DNA of 64,000 bases from Rhizobium sp. Root708 (GCF_001429725.1 NZ_LMHV01000043.1:387619-451618), one strand, 5' to 3'. Counted from the stretch's first letter, positions 40,605-50,326 are shown. The notes: generated by a model from the letters alone, not told the origin. Program-made: numbers and translations.

Positions 40605-41981
40605 TCAGGAGGTGCGGTTACGCTCGATCGTCAGGTGCGGATAGGACGAGGAGCCCGTCAGCGCCAGTTCGCCCGATGCCTTCTTGTCCCATTCGAAACC
40701 GAGGACGGCGCCATCAGGTGTCTCCTGGAACACGTTGTCGGTGATGACGGCTGTTCCCGCACCTTCGGCCACCGATACCGCGCAGCCGATCGGCGCCTTG
40801 CGGATGATGTTGCCCGTCACCACGAGGTTGCGCAGATAGGGACCCCAGCCGAGCTGCATGCCCCATCTTGGCGCACCTTCGATGATGTTCCCGGAGATCA
40901 GCGTATCGGCTTCGGCGGCAATCCCGATGCCAAAGCCGACATCAGGCTTGTACGGTCCCTTGGTTGTCAGGTTGCGCACGACATTGCCTGTCACGCTCGC
41001 CAGCCTGCCACCTTTGTCGAAATTGGCGATCGAGATGCCGTTGGCGGCGCCGTTGACGATATTGTTGGAGACGATGGCACCCTCGAACTCGAACTCGACA
41101 TAGATAGCAGTCTCGCCCGAGCGGTGGCACTGGTTGCCGGTGATCTGGATGTCTGACGCCGAATTGGCGCGGATCGCGGTGAAGGCGCAGTCGGAGATGT
41201 GGTTGTTCGCCACCATGACATTGTCGGCGCGGAAGATGTTGATGCCGTTGCCGTTCTGGCCGGTGCCGCCGTCATTGGCCTTGATCCGGTAGATGCGGTT
41301 GCCATTGACGACGCTGTTGTCGGCGCCCTTCTTCCAGCGGTGCAAGAGGATGCCGCCATTGCCGCAGTCGAACACCTCGTTGCCTTCAAGCGAGAGCCGG
41401 TCGGACTCGACGGCGTAGATGCCGGACTGACCGGCACCCGATATGCGGCTGCGCGCGATCCGTCCGCCGCATCGTTCGAGTTGAACGCCGTGCTTGCGGC
41501 TGCCACCGATTTCGCAATTGTCGATCATCACCTCGGCAACGCCGGTGAACTGCAAAAGCGCGCCGGCATAGTCGCCCAGCCAGCGGTTCTGCCCGTCGAT
41601 GACGATGTTCGATAGCTCGATGCGCTTGACGTTCTCGGAGCTGAACAGGTGCCCGTCGCCGGTATAGACGATGCGCGATGCGCCGGGTACGCCGGTGATC
41701 CGGGTGTTTTCGGGCAGCACGAGGTTGGAAACCTTGTAGGTGCCTGGCGGCAGGAACACGGGCACGTTCTCAGCCGCTGCCTGATCGATCATCTTCTGCA
41801 GGCTGACGCTCTTGCGGTCGCCCGCATTGGGCATGGTCTTGTACTGGACCGCGTCGATCGTCCCGCGAAGGTCCTGCTGCATCCCGGCCGCGAATGCCGA
41901 TGGCGTCGCCAATACCGCGCCGGAGACGGCGGCAAGGCGAAGAAAATCGCGGCGGGAGGTCTGCGGCAACGGTTCTTTCAT
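40605..41981 (-). CDS. TIGR03808 family twin-arginine-exported repeat protein
   Basis: Exported beta-helix protein, 458 aa from the ATG at 41981. The signal is twin-arginine type: SRRDFLRLAAVSGAVLATPSAFAA. The mature part has a pectate-lyase-like right-handed beta-helix, with many short repeats such as GNRIYRIKANDGGTGQNGNGINIF, ADNVMVANNHISDCAFTAIRAN and DIQITGNQCHRSGETAIYVE. This matches the Rhizobiales-limited family TIGR03808; no activity is known, but the fold suggests carbohydrate binding or cleavage. No clear ribosome site precedes the start, so expression may be weak or start elsewhere. Confidence 0.85.
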   Translation of the reverse strand: MKEPLPQTSRRDFLRLAAVSGAVLATPSAFAAGMQQDLRGTIDAVQYKTMPNAGDRKSVSLQKMIDQAAAENVPVFLPPGTYKVSNLVLPENTRITGVPGASRIVYTGDGHLFSSENVKRIELSNIVIDGQNRWLGDYAGALLQFTGVAEVMIDNCEIGGSRKHGVQLERCGGRIARSRISGAGQSGIYAVESDRLSLEGNEVFDCGNGGILLHRWKKGADNSVVNGNRIYRIKANDGGTGQNGNGINIFRADNVMVANNHISDCAFTAIRANSASDIQITGNQCHRSGETAIYVEFEFEGAIVSNNIVNGAANGISIANFDKGGRLASVTGNVVRNLTTKGPYKPDVGFGIGIAAEADTLISGNIIEGAPRWGMQLGWGPYLRNLVVTGNIIRKAPIGCAVSVAEGAGTAVITDNVFQETPDGAVLGFEWDKKASGELALTGSSSYPHLTIERNRTS

Positions 41982-42206
41982 AGGGTAAACAATGCAGGAA
42001 TTGTGCCGAAATTCTTGTCTCATCTTGAGACATCTGAGGCCTGTACCTTCGGAAAGGCCATACAACTAGAATCGGCGCCGAAATATTGTGTTCTCGTTCA
42101 CCTTTCCATTTAAGCACGGCGAAGGAAATCGCGCATATATTTCGCCCTAGTTCAGCTGTGCCCCGCGCTGATGCGGCCGTCGTTTCGGCCGTTCCGGAGA
42201 GACATC

Positions 42207-44495
42207 ATGAATGAAGCATTTGCCAGCCGGCGCGATACCGAAGTCGGAGGTGCCGAGACCAGGCGGATCGTTGCGGCGACGGAAGCGCTGCTCGCGGCCT
42301 CCGCGCGCAACATGCCGGACAGCATCGAAAGTCTCCAGCTGAAGGCGATCATCCACGAGCTGCCGGACTATTTCTACGTCAAGGACAGAGACAGCCGTTT
42401 CGTTTTCGCCAACGCCACGGTGGCGCGCAGCTTCGGGCTTGAGGAAAGCGTCGATCTTGCCGGCAGGCGCGACTTCGACTTCTTCGATTTCGAGACGGCG
42501 CGCAGCTATTTCGAAGTCGAACAGGAGATCATGGCGAGCGGCGAAGCCCGTCTCGACATCGAGGAGAACGTTCCGTCGCCTGCCGGCGGCCGCGCCATCT
42601 GGCGGCTGACCTCCAAGCTTCCGCTGCGCAACGAGCGCGGAGCGGTGGTGGGCTTGATCGGCATCTCCCGCGACCTGACGGAACGCAAGCGGCAGGAGGA
42701 TCTTCGCCGCGGACAGGCACACGTGCTCGAGATGATTGCTCGAAACGAGCCCCTTGAAACGGTGCTGGAAGCACTGGTGCTGTTGATCGAAGCCGAACTC
42801 GACGGCATCTCCGGCTCCATCCTGATGCTGGATCGCGAAGGGCGCCGTCTCTATCACGGCGCCGCGCCGAACCTGCCGGGAGCCTACAGCCGGATGATCG
42901 ATGGCGTGATTATCGGCCCTAGCGTCGGTTCCTGCGGCACGGCCGCGTGGACAAGCGAGCCTGTCATCGTCGAGGACGTGACGGTGGATCCTCTATGGGC
43001 GGATTTTCGCGGCGTCGTGGAGCAGTTCGGCTTTCGCTCCTGCTGGTCGACGCCGATTCTGACGGCGCAGAACAATGTGCTCGGCACATTCGCGCTTTAT
43101 TCCAATCAGGTGCGGCGTCCGACGGCGCGCGAGATCGAACTGGTCGCACTGGCAACCCACATTGCCGGCATTGCCATCGAGCGCAAGCGTGGCGATGAGC
43201 GCATTCATTTCATGGCGCATCACGACGATCTGACGGGGCTACCCAATCGCGCCTTCTTCAAGGAACGGATGGCGAAGACCCTCTACCATGCGCGCAGCAG
43301 CGGCCGGAAGGTCACCGTCGCCTATCTCGACCTCGATAATTTCAAGGAGATCAATGATGGTCTCGGCCACGCAGCCGGCGACGACGTCCTGAAGGAAGTC
43401 GCCTCGCGCATGGCAAACGGCGTGCGCGCGTCCGACATGGTCGTGCGGCTTGGTGGCGATGAGTTCCTGGTCGTGCTCGTCCATCAATCGAGCCACGACG
43501 CCGGCATCATGCGCAGGCTTCGCGATCTGCAGAAGGTCTTGCTGAAGCCGATCCAGACCCAGAACCAGCAGGTCAGCGTCACCTGCAGCATCGGTGTCGC
43601 GTCCTTCCCGAGCGATGGCGCCACGGCGGAAGAGCTGCTGGCCAACGCCGATCGCGCCATGTACCGGGCCAAGCAGCTTGGCCGCAACACACTGCAGCAC
43701 CATCACGGCGTAACGGACGCTGAAATCAAGCTGCCGGTGAGCGAGCAGGAGGAGTTGCGGCAGGCGATCGTCACCGATCAGCTGGTGCTGCACTACCAGC
43801 CGCAGGTCGACGTGATGACGCAGCAGGTGACCGGCGTGGAGGCGCTGGTGCGCTGGAACCATCCCTCGCGCGGTCTTGTGCCTCCGAACGAGTTCATTCC
43901 GATGGCCGAGGATAGCGGCCTGATCATCCCGCTGGGGCTGTGGGTGCTGAATGAAGCCTGCAGGCAGGCGCGCAAGTGGCTGGACATGGGCCTGCCGCCG
44001 CTGCGGGTGGCGGTCAACGTCTCCGCCAAGCAATTTACCGATCCGGATTTCGCGCGCCATGTCGCCGAAGCAACGGAACGCTACGACCTTGCGCCTCGGT
44101 GGATCGAGCTGGAACTGACCGAAAGCGTGCTCATGCAGGATGCCGAGCGGGCGCTGGAGACCATGAACGCCCTGCGTCCGCTCGGCATACGCTTCTCCAT
44201 CGATGATTTCGGCAGCGGCTATTCGAGCCTCGCCTCGCTGAAGACCTTCCCCTTCGACCGGCTGAAGATGGATCGATCGCTGATCGAAGCGCTGCCGGGC
44301 GACAAGACCGCGGTGGCGATCGGCCTTGCCGTCATATCGCTCGCCCAGACCTTGAAACTGACGGTCGTTGCCGAAGGCGTGGAAACCGACGCGCAGCGGG
44401 ATTTCCTCCGTTTCGCCAAATGCGAGGAGGCGCAGGGCTATCGTTTCTCCAAGCCGCTGACGGCAGAACAGATTCCGGCTTTCCTGCAGAAGTAG
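42207..44495 (+). CDS. PAS-GAF-GGDEF-EAL cyclic-di-GMP enzyme
   Basis: Bifunctional-type signalling protein, 762 aa from the ATG at 42207 after GGAGAGA. A PAS domain at about 45-165 begins LPDYFYVKDRDSRFVFANATVARSFGL. A GAF domain spans about 185-325 (LRRGQAHVLEMIARNEPLETVLEALVLLIE... GSCGTAAW). The GGDEF domain has intact LDNFKEINDGLGHAAGD and GGDEF (near 417). The EAL domain has EALVRWNHP (near 545), ELTES, IDDFGSGYSSL and AEGVET, so both active sites look complete. No membrane segment was seen. It may tune cyclic-di-GMP and thereby surface traits such as adhesion. Confidence 0.93.
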   Translation: MNEAFASRRDTEVGGAETRRIVAATEALLAASARNMPDSIESLQLKAIIHELPDYFYVKDRDSRFVFANATVARSFGLEESVDLAGRRDFDFFDFETARSYFEVEQEIMASGEARLDIEENVPSPAGGRAIWRLTSKLPLRNERGAVVGLIGISRDLTERKRQEDLRRGQAHVLEMIARNEPLETVLEALVLLIEAELDGISGSILMLDREGRRLYHGAAPNLPGAYSRMIDGVIIGPSVGSCGTAAWTSEPVIVEDVTVDPLWADFRGVVEQFGFRSCWSTPILTAQNNVLGTFALYSNQVRRPTAREIELVALATHIAGIAIERKRGDERIHFMAHHDDLTGLPNRAFFKERMAKTLYHARSSGRKVTVAYLDLDNFKEINDGLGHAAGDDVLKEVASRMANGVRASDMVVRLGGDEFLVVLVHQSSHDAGIMRRLRDLQKVLLKPIQTQNQQVSVTCSIGVASFPSDGATAEELLANADRAMYRAKQLGRNTLQHHHGVTDAEIKLPVSEQEELRQAIVTDQLVLHYQPQVDVMTQQVTGVEALVRWNHPSRGLVPPNEFIPMAEDSGLIIPLGLWVLNEACRQARKWLDMGLPPLRVAVNVSAKQFTDPDFARHVAEATERYDLAPRWIELELTESVLMQDAERALETMNALRPLGIRFSIDDFGSGYSSLASLKTFPFDRLKMDRSLIEALPGDKTAVAIGLAVISLAQTLKLTVVAEGVETDAQRDFLRFAKCEEAQGYRFSKPLTAEQIPAFLQK

Positions 44496-44563
44496 AAGGC
44501 CGAGTTTCGGCGTCAGTGCGATAGAGACTGGCCCGAACGACATTTGCCGCTATCTTCCTGCTC

Positions 44564-45574
44564 ATGCGACCAGATGCCCTGCTTTATCCCACGCCGGACG
44601 GGCTCTATTGCCCCGAGGGACAGTTTCATGTCGATCCGGTGCGGCCGGTTTCGCGCGCGCTGATCACCCACGGTCACTCCGACCACGCCCGCGCCAGCCA
44701 TCGGGCCGTGATGGCGACGCGCCAGACGCTCGACATCATGCGGATACGCTATGGCGACGATTTCTGCGAAAGCGAGCAGGCGGTCGGTTTCGGCGAAGAG
44801 GTCACGGTCGATGGCGTGCGTGTCAGCTTTCACCCCGCCGGCCATGTGCTCGGATCGGCTCAGATCGCCATCGAAAAGGCGGGCATGCGGATCGTCGTCT
44901 CCGGCGACTACAAGCGGCGAGCCGATCCCACCTGCGCGGCCTATGTGCCTGTGCCCTGCGATGTGTTCATAACCGAAGCGACGTTCGGCCTGCCGGTGTT
45001 CCATCACCCCGATCCCGCCGGTGAGATGGCGAAGCTCTATGCATCCCTGCGCCGCTTCCCGGAGCGCACCCACCTCATCGGCGCCTATGCGCTCGGCAAG
45101 GCGCAAAGGGTGATCCGGCTGCTGCGGGACACGGGCTATGATGCGCCGATCTACATTCACGGCGCCATGGAAAAGCTCTGCGCATACTATGTCAGCCAGG
45201 GCATCGACCTCGGGGAACTGCGTCCCGCCACCGTCGAGACCAGCGACAAGGCGGATTTCAAGGGTGCGGTCGTCGTCGGGCCCTCGTCGGCCTTTGCCGA
45301 CCGCTGGGCGCGGCGCTTCTATGAGCCGCTGCCGGCCTTCGCGTCGGGCTGGATGATGATCCGCCAGCGCGCCAAGCAACAGGGCGTCGAACTGCCGCTC
45401 GTCATTTCCGACCATTGCGATTGGCCCGAACTGACCGAGACGATCACCGACCTGGCGCCCGGCGAGGTCTGGGTCACGCACGGTCGCGAGGAAGCGCTTG
45501 TGCGCTGGTGCGAGCTGCATGGGGTGAAAGCCAAGCCGCTGCATCTGGTGGGGTATGAGGATGAGGCGGAGTGA
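44564..45574 (+). CDS. Ligase-associated DNA exonuclease (metallo-beta-lactamase fold)
   Basis: DNA repair nuclease of the TIGR04122 type, 336 aa. The metallo-beta-lactamase signature HGHSDH is at residues 36-41, with the rest of the fold in FHPAGHVLGSAQIAI and VSGDYK, and the beta-CASP region near HLIGAYALGKAQRVIRLL. The C-terminal VWVTHGREEALVRWCELHGVKA closes the domain. It works with the DNA ligase encoded 239 bases downstream, processing ends before sealing. The helicase and phosphoesterase often found with this pair do not follow here. Confidence 0.9.
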   Translation: MRPDALLYPTPDGLYCPEGQFHVDPVRPVSRALITHGHSDHARASHRAVMATRQTLDIMRIRYGDDFCESEQAVGFGEEVTVDGVRVSFHPAGHVLGSAQIAIEKAGMRIVVSGDYKRRADPTCAAYVPVPCDVFITEATFGLPVFHHPDPAGEMAKLYASLRRFPERTHLIGAYALGKAQRVIRLLRDTGYDAPIYIHGAMEKLCAYYVSQGIDLGELRPATVETSDKADFKGAVVVGPSSAFADRWARRFYEPLPAFASGWMMIRQRAKQQGVELPLVISDHCDWPELTETITDLAPGEVWVTHGREEALVRWCELHGVKAKPLHLVGYEDEAE

Positions 45575-45595
45575 TGGTGGTTCGCAGCAATAAAA

Positions 45596-45751
45596 ACCCC
45601 TCCCCAACCCCTCCCCACAAGGGGGAGGGGCTATCCCGTGCGCGCCATTGCGGGAAAACGAGAAACGTGCCGCAAGTTGAGACGTTTCGACGTATTTGGG
45701 CGGTGCCACGCCTAAGTCCCTCCCCCTTGTGGGGAGGGGTTGGGGAGGGGT
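45596..45751. repeat. Palindromic intergenic repeat, 34-bp perfect inverted arms
   Basis: The left arm (45596-45629) and right arm (45718-45751) are exact reverse complements, rich in CCCCTCCCC and GGGGAGGGG, around 88 bases of unlike sequence. Each arm can also fold on itself. It looks like a small non-autonomous mobile repeat or bacterial intergenic mosaic element; no transposase or obvious target duplication was found. Confidence 0.8.
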
Positions 45752-45812
45752 CTTTGCCACGGCTCCATAGGGCGCCCTTCTCCTCGTCGGAAAGGGAAGG
45801 CGGCCTTCACCC

Positions 45813-47438
45813 ATGAGAGCATTCTCCGACCTCCTCGATCGCCTCGTCACCACGCCAAGCCGAAACGGCAAGCTGAAGCTGCTCACCGACTACTTCCGCA
45901 ATACGCCCGATCCCGATCGTGGATATGGCCTTGCCGCCATCGCCGGAACGCTGGAGGTGCGCAACGTCAAGCCGGCGATGCTGCGGGAACTGGTGCTGGA
46001 GCGGATGGACGAGGTGCTCTTCCGCTATTCCTACGATTATGTCGGCGATCTCGCGGAGACGATCTCGCTTGTGTGGGACAACGAGAAGGACATAGAGCGT
46101 TCCTCGCTTGCCCAGCCGCCGCTCGGCGAAGTGGTCGCGCGGATGAACGCCCTCGGACGCACGGAAGTGCGCGGCTTCGTCCGCGAACTGCTCGATCGGC
46201 TCGATGCCTCGGGCCGCTTCGCCTTCATCAAGCTCGCTACCGGTGCGCTGCGCATCGGCGTTTCCGCCCGGCTCGCCAAGCAGGCGTTGGCTGATCTCGG
46301 GGCAATCGACGTCGGTGAAATTGAAACCCTGTGGCACGGCCTCGAGCCGCCCTATCAAAGCTTGTTCGCCTGGCTGGAGGGCAAGGCCGGCAAGCCTGTT
46401 CTCGCCACGCCCGCGATCTTCCACTCCGTCATGCTCGCCAATCCGGTGGAGGAGGGGGACCTGAAAGCCCTCGACCCCGCCGATTATGCGGCGGAATGGA
46501 AATGGGACGGCATCCGCGTGCAGTTGTCCCGCTCCGGCGAAACCCGCAAGATCTATTCGCGCTCAGGAGATGACATTTCGCAGGCCTTTCCCGACATCGT
46601 CGATTCCATCAGCTTCGATGGGGTGATGGACGGTGAATTGCTGGTCGGCGGCACCGCGCGTTCGAACAACCCGACGCGCACCTTCTCGGACTTGCAACAA
46701 CGCCTGAACCGGAAGACCGTGACGGCCAAGATGCTGGAGGAATATCCGGCGTTCATCCGGGCCTACGATCTGCTGTTCGATGGCGAGGAGGATATCCGCG
46801 CCCGCACCTACGTCGACCGGCGTGCGCGCCTTTCTGAGATTGTCGAGCAGGCGCCGCATGATCGCTTCGATCTGTCGTCGCTCGTCGCCTTCTCGTCCTG
46901 GGATGAATTGGACCGGCTGCGCTCCTCGCCGCCCGATCCCGTCATCGAAGGCGTCATGATCAAGCGGCGGGACAGCGTCTACCAGGCCGGCCGCATGAAG
47001 GGGCCATGGTTCAAGTGGAAACGCAATCCGTACAATGTCGACGCGGTGCTGATGTACGCGCAGCGCGGTCACGGCAAGCGATCCAGCTACTATTCCGATT
47101 TTACCTTCGGCGTCTGGGCCGAGACGCCTGACGGCGAACAGCTGGTTCCCGTCGGCAAGGCCTACTTCGGCTTCACCGATGCCGAGCTCGAGGTCCTCGA
47201 CAAGTTCGTGCGCAACAACACCACCGAGCGCTTCGGGCCGGTGCGTGCCGTCCGCGCCGACAAGGACTTCGGCTTCGTCGTGGAAGTGGCCTTCGAAGGC
47301 ATAAACCGCTCGAATCGCCACAAGTCGGGCGTCGCCATGCGCTTTCCCCGGATCGCCAGATTGCGTCCGGAAAAGCCCTCCTACGAGGCCGATCGGCTGC
47401 AGACCCTGGTGGCGATGATCGATGCGAAGGCGGAATGA
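45813..47438 (+). CDS. ATP-dependent DNA ligase (cisplatin-damage type)
   Basis: ATP-dependent DNA ligase of the TIGR04120 type, 541 aa. A long N-terminal helical domain (1-190) precedes the catalytic core. The adenylated lysine is K230 in EWKWDGIRVQ. Further ligase motifs are DGELLV (motif III), YDLLFDGEEDI (motif IIIa region), PDPVIEGVMIKRRDSVYQAGRMKGPWFKWKRNP (motifs IV and V). The C-terminal OB fold includes VPVGKAYFGFTD and VEVAFEGINRS. It should seal single-strand breaks alongside the upstream exonuclease. A palindromic repeat separates the two genes. Confidence 0.93.
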   Translation: MRAFSDLLDRLVTTPSRNGKLKLLTDYFRNTPDPDRGYGLAAIAGTLEVRNVKPAMLRELVLERMDEVLFRYSYDYVGDLAETISLVWDNEKDIERSSLAQPPLGEVVARMNALGRTEVRGFVRELLDRLDASGRFAFIKLATGALRIGVSARLAKQALADLGAIDVGEIETLWHGLEPPYQSLFAWLEGKAGKPVLATPAIFHSVMLANPVEEGDLKALDPADYAAEWKWDGIRVQLSRSGETRKIYSRSGDDISQAFPDIVDSISFDGVMDGELLVGGTARSNNPTRTFSDLQQRLNRKTVTAKMLEEYPAFIRAYDLLFDGEEDIRARTYVDRRARLSEIVEQAPHDRFDLSSLVAFSSWDELDRLRSSPPDPVIEGVMIKRRDSVYQAGRMKGPWFKWKRNPYNVDAVLMYAQRGHGKRSSYYSDFTFGVWAETPDGEQLVPVGKAYFGFTDAELEVLDKFVRNNTTERFGPVRAVRADKDFGFVVEVAFEGINRSNRHKSGVAMRFPRIARLRPEKPSYEADRLQTLVAMIDAKAE

Positions 47439-47553
47439 GGGCTTTTGCCTGACGCAAAATGACGCAGTCCGACAATCCTCAACAGAATGTGTGTTGGCGA
47501 TGACATCAGGCAATGCAATTTTCGATGCGACGGGGAACGATGGACGCAGTGAC

Positions 47554-48477
47554 ATGACAACGAACGACGACAATCGCTTTCTTCGCCAACGCCGTGCGCT
47601 GCTGGCAGGCATCGCCGGCGCACTCGTTCTGCCCGCGATCGCCAGCGCTTTTGATGTTCCTGCCGAACCGCGCCTGATCACCCGGGACTATGCCCGGGCG
47701 CGCAGCCATTTCCGCACTAACCTTCTGAAGAAGGGTCCGGCCCCCGACCGATATGAATCGCTCGATGCGCCGTCGAATGCCGACAGGATATTCTATCGTT
47801 CGGGCTATGGCGGCGAGCTGGAACTGGTTGCCTGGGTTTCCCAGTACAAGCGCGATCGCAAGCCGAAGCCGGCTGTCCTTTTCCTGCACGGTGGCAACGC
47901 CATGGGGCTTGGCCATTGGAACCTGATGGCTCCCTATGTCGATGCCGGCTTCGTCGTGATGATGCCGGCGCTGAGAGGCGAGAATGGCCAGATGGGCAAT
48001 TTCTCGGGCTTCTACGACGAGGTCGACGATGTGCTTTCGGCCGCCGACCGCCTCGCGCATCTGCCGGGCGTCGATCAGAATCGTCTCTTCATCGCCGGCC
48101 ACAGCATCGGCGGCACGCTGACGATGCTCGCGTCGATGAGCAGCCACAAGTTTCGCGCCGCGGCGCCCATTTCCGGCAACCCCGATGCCTTCCGGTTCTT
48201 CAATCGCTATCCGCAGGATATCCGGTTCGACGATCGCAATGCGCACGAATTCGAGGTTCGCACCGCGCTTTGCTACGCGCAGAGCTTCAAATGCCCGGTG
48301 CGCGTCGTGCATGGCACGGATGAGTCGCACTTCAACGATAGGGCAGGCCTGCTCGCCAGTCGCGCCCGCGCCGCCGGCGTGCGCATCGAGACGGCAACGG
48401 TGACCGGCAACCATACCTCCGCGCTACCGGCGGAGATTGCGCAGAGCATTCATTTCTTCCAGGGCGTGTCGGCCTAG
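47554..48477 (+). CDS. Exported alpha/beta hydrolase (dienelactone hydrolase/prolyl oligopeptidase-like)
   Basis: Predicted periplasmic hydrolase, 307 aa from the ATG at 47554. The N-terminus carries a twin-arginine-like signal, LRQRRALLAGIAGALVLPAIASA. The fold shows AVLFLHGGNAMG (oxyanion loop), then DRLFIAGHSIGGTLTMLAS, with the nucleophile serine in GHSIGG, and a C-terminal GNHTSALP with the likely catalytic His. A start at 47500 would add 18 residues in frame but would place the signal internally. The substrate is unknown. It follows the ligase gene by 115 bases. Confidence 0.8.
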   Translation: MTTNDDNRFLRQRRALLAGIAGALVLPAIASAFDVPAEPRLITRDYARARSHFRTNLLKKGPAPDRYESLDAPSNADRIFYRSGYGGELELVAWVSQYKRDRKPKPAVLFLHGGNAMGLGHWNLMAPYVDAGFVVMMPALRGENGQMGNFSGFYDEVDDVLSAADRLAHLPGVDQNRLFIAGHSIGGTLTMLASMSSHKFRAAAPISGNPDAFRFFNRYPQDIRFDDRNAHEFEVRTALCYAQSFKCPVRVVHGTDESHFNDRAGLLASRARAAGVRIETATVTGNHTSALPAEIAQSIHFFQGVSA

Positions 48478-48563
48478 TTCCGCCCTCGCACCAGCTTCGC
48501 GCCAGCCGCGCCTGCCATTGTTGCCGCAGCTATACGTGTCGCTTCATCGATGAGGGTGGTTTT

Positions 48564-49400
48564 ATGAATGTAGTCAGGCGAGTGTCGTGCATTGGCGGCC
48601 TCGCGGTCGCGCTGATGTCGCTGAGCGGCTGCAATATTTTCGTGCCGGATACCGGCGCGACCGATCCTGCCCGTTTCGTTCAGGAAACCTATCCGGTCTT
48701 TTATCATCCGGCCGGCGTCGATCCCGATCGCGTCAGGCCGATCGACGCGCCGGTGCCGGTGCGGCCCGGTGTTCCGGCGACAATTTACAATCAGACCTAC
48801 GGCATCCCCGGCGCGACGCAGACCCGAACTTACGGTCTGCCGATGGTTAATCCGGTCAGTGCGGCGCTCTATGGCGAGGTCAGGGACAACGACTTTACCC
48901 TTCCGGCCATTCCGGTCAGCCGTGTTGATCCGCAATATCTGCGGCAGGAGGTCGACTATCCGACCAACGAGAAGCCGGGCACGATCATCGTCAATACCAA
49001 GACCAAGCACCTCTATTTCGTCGAGCCGGGTGGCAAGGCCATGCGTTACGGCGTCGGGCTCGGACGCGAAGGCTACGCCTGGTCCGGCCGTGGCGTCATT
49101 CAATGGAAGCAGAAGTGGCCGCGCTGGACGCCGCCGGATGAAATGGTGTCGCGCCAGCCCGATGTGCGGGCCTTCTCCGCGGAGAATGGTGGCATGAACC
49201 CCGGCCTCGGAAATCCGCTCGGTGCGCGCGCGATGTATATCTTCAAAGACGGTCAGGACACGCTCTATCGCATCCATGGAACGCCCGATTGGCAATCCGT
49301 CGGCAAGGCGACCTCGTCCGGTTGCGTACGCATGCTCAATCAGGATGTCGTCGACCTTTACGAGCGCGTGCCGGCAAAGGCGGAGATCGTTGTGATGTAG
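48564..49400 (+). CDS. L,D-transpeptidase (YkuD family), lipoprotein
   Basis: Peptidoglycan-modifying enzyme, 278 aa. The lipoprotein signal ends in the lipobox LSGC (SCIGGLAVALMSLSGCN), so it is anchored to a membrane. The YkuD catalytic domain covers about 150-275: GTIIVNTKTKHLYFVEPGG, GRGVIQWKQKWPRWTPPDEM, and the active site HGTPDWQSVGKATSSGCVRM with the catalytic cysteine. It would form 3-3 cross-links or attach proteins to peptidoglycan. A close paralogue follows 168 bases downstream. Confidence 0.9.
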   Translation: MNVVRRVSCIGGLAVALMSLSGCNIFVPDTGATDPARFVQETYPVFYHPAGVDPDRVRPIDAPVPVRPGVPATIYNQTYGIPGATQTRTYGLPMVNPVSAALYGEVRDNDFTLPAIPVSRVDPQYLRQEVDYPTNEKPGTIIVNTKTKHLYFVEPGGKAMRYGVGLGREGYAWSGRGVIQWKQKWPRWTPPDEMVSRQPDVRAFSAENGGMNPGLGNPLGARAMYIFKDGQDTLYRIHGTPDWQSVGKATSSGCVRMLNQDVVDLYERVPAKAEIVVM

Positions 49401-49568
49401 CAGCGCAACAGGCGGGCGATAACGCCTGCCTGACTGCGGACACGAGTTCGTGAGGCTATGGTTTATTCAGCATAACGGGATAGTTTTCTTGAAGCGTCAC
49501 CGGCGTTGAATAACCCTCCAGAGACAGGCGCCCGCCTTTCTCGCGCTAAAGGAAAACAGACCCGCGTT

Positions 49569-50291
49569 ATGAGCTTCGAAAAAACTTTCTCCCGCCGCAG
49601 CTTTCTCTCCCTTTCGGCGATGACTGCGGCTTCGGCATTGACGGGATGCGCATCCACGGCCGGCGGTCCCCCGGTCGGCCAGCCGATCGCTTTTCCCAAC
49701 CCGATCCGTGCCTTCCAGACGACGCCGGCTCCGACGGATGCCGAACTTGCCGTCATGTACGGACCGATCGAGGATGGCGGCTTCCTTATACCGGCCGTTC
49801 CCTACCAGCAGATCGATCCGCGCTTCTATCGACAGCAGGTGATCGACCCGACGGGGCAGCCCGCCGGTACGATCGTCGTCGATACCCCGTCGCGCTTCCT
49901 CTATCTCGTGCAGCCCGGCGGCACGGCGATGCGTTACGGCGTCGGCATCGGCCGCGAGGGCTTTGCCTGGCAGGGCAATGGCGTCATCCAGTGGCGTCAG
50001 AGATGGCCGCGCTGGAAGCCACCGAATGAGATGGTTGCCCGCCAGCCCGAGCTTGCCAAGTATTCGATCGACAACGGCGGTATGGATCCGGGCCTGAAGA
50101 ACCCGCTCGGTGCACGTGCGCTTTACATCTTCTCGAATGGCGAAGACACGCTTTACCGTCTGCACGGTAATCCGGATTGGCGTTCGATCGGCAAGGCCGT
50201 GTCCTCGGGCTGCGTCCGCCTGCTCAACCAGGATATCATCGACCTCTACGATCGCGTGCCCAACAAGGCGCCGATCCTCGTCCTGCAGTGA
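49569..50291 (+). CDS. L,D-transpeptidase (YkuD family), paralogue of the preceding gene
   Basis: Second enzyme of the tandem pair, 240 aa from the ATG at 49569. The signal peptide is twin-arginine-like (SRRSFLSLSAMTAASALTGCAST), again ending in a possible lipobox, TGC. The catalytic region matches the upstream copy almost motif by motif: FRQQVIDPTGQPAGTIVVDTPSRFLYLVQPGG and HGNPDWRSIGKAVSSGCVRL. The two differ in their export signals, so one may use Sec and the other Tat. A strong terminator follows at 50301-50326. Confidence 0.9.
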   Translation: MSFEKTFSRRSFLSLSAMTAASALTGCASTAGGPPVGQPIAFPNPIRAFQTTPAPTDAELAVMYGPIEDGGFLIPAVPYQQIDPRFYRQQVIDPTGQPAGTIVVDTPSRFLYLVQPGGTAMRYGVGIGREGFAWQGNGVIQWRQRWPRWKPPNEMVARQPELAKYSIDNGGMDPGLKNPLGARALYIFSNGEDTLYRLHGNPDWRSIGKAVSSGCVRLLNQDIIDLYDRVPNKAPILVLQ

Positions 50292-50300
50292 CGTAACAAC

Positions 50301-50326
50301 AAGACGACCGGTTCTCCGGTCGTCTT
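50301..50326 (+). terminator. Terminator after the second L,D-transpeptidase gene
   Basis: An 11-bp perfect stem (AAGACGACCGG/CCGGTCGTCTT) with loop TTCT lies 9 bases after the stop codon. No T-run follows. Confidence 0.7.

Noticed and set aside
45596..45751. CRISPR or insertion sequence at the palindromic repeat
   Set aside because: Only two inverted arms, no spacer array and no transposase frame, so it is listed only as a repeat.
49410..49430. AGGCG/CGCCT hairpin after the first L,D-transpeptidase gene
   Set aside because: Only five base pairs with no T-run; too weak to call a terminator.
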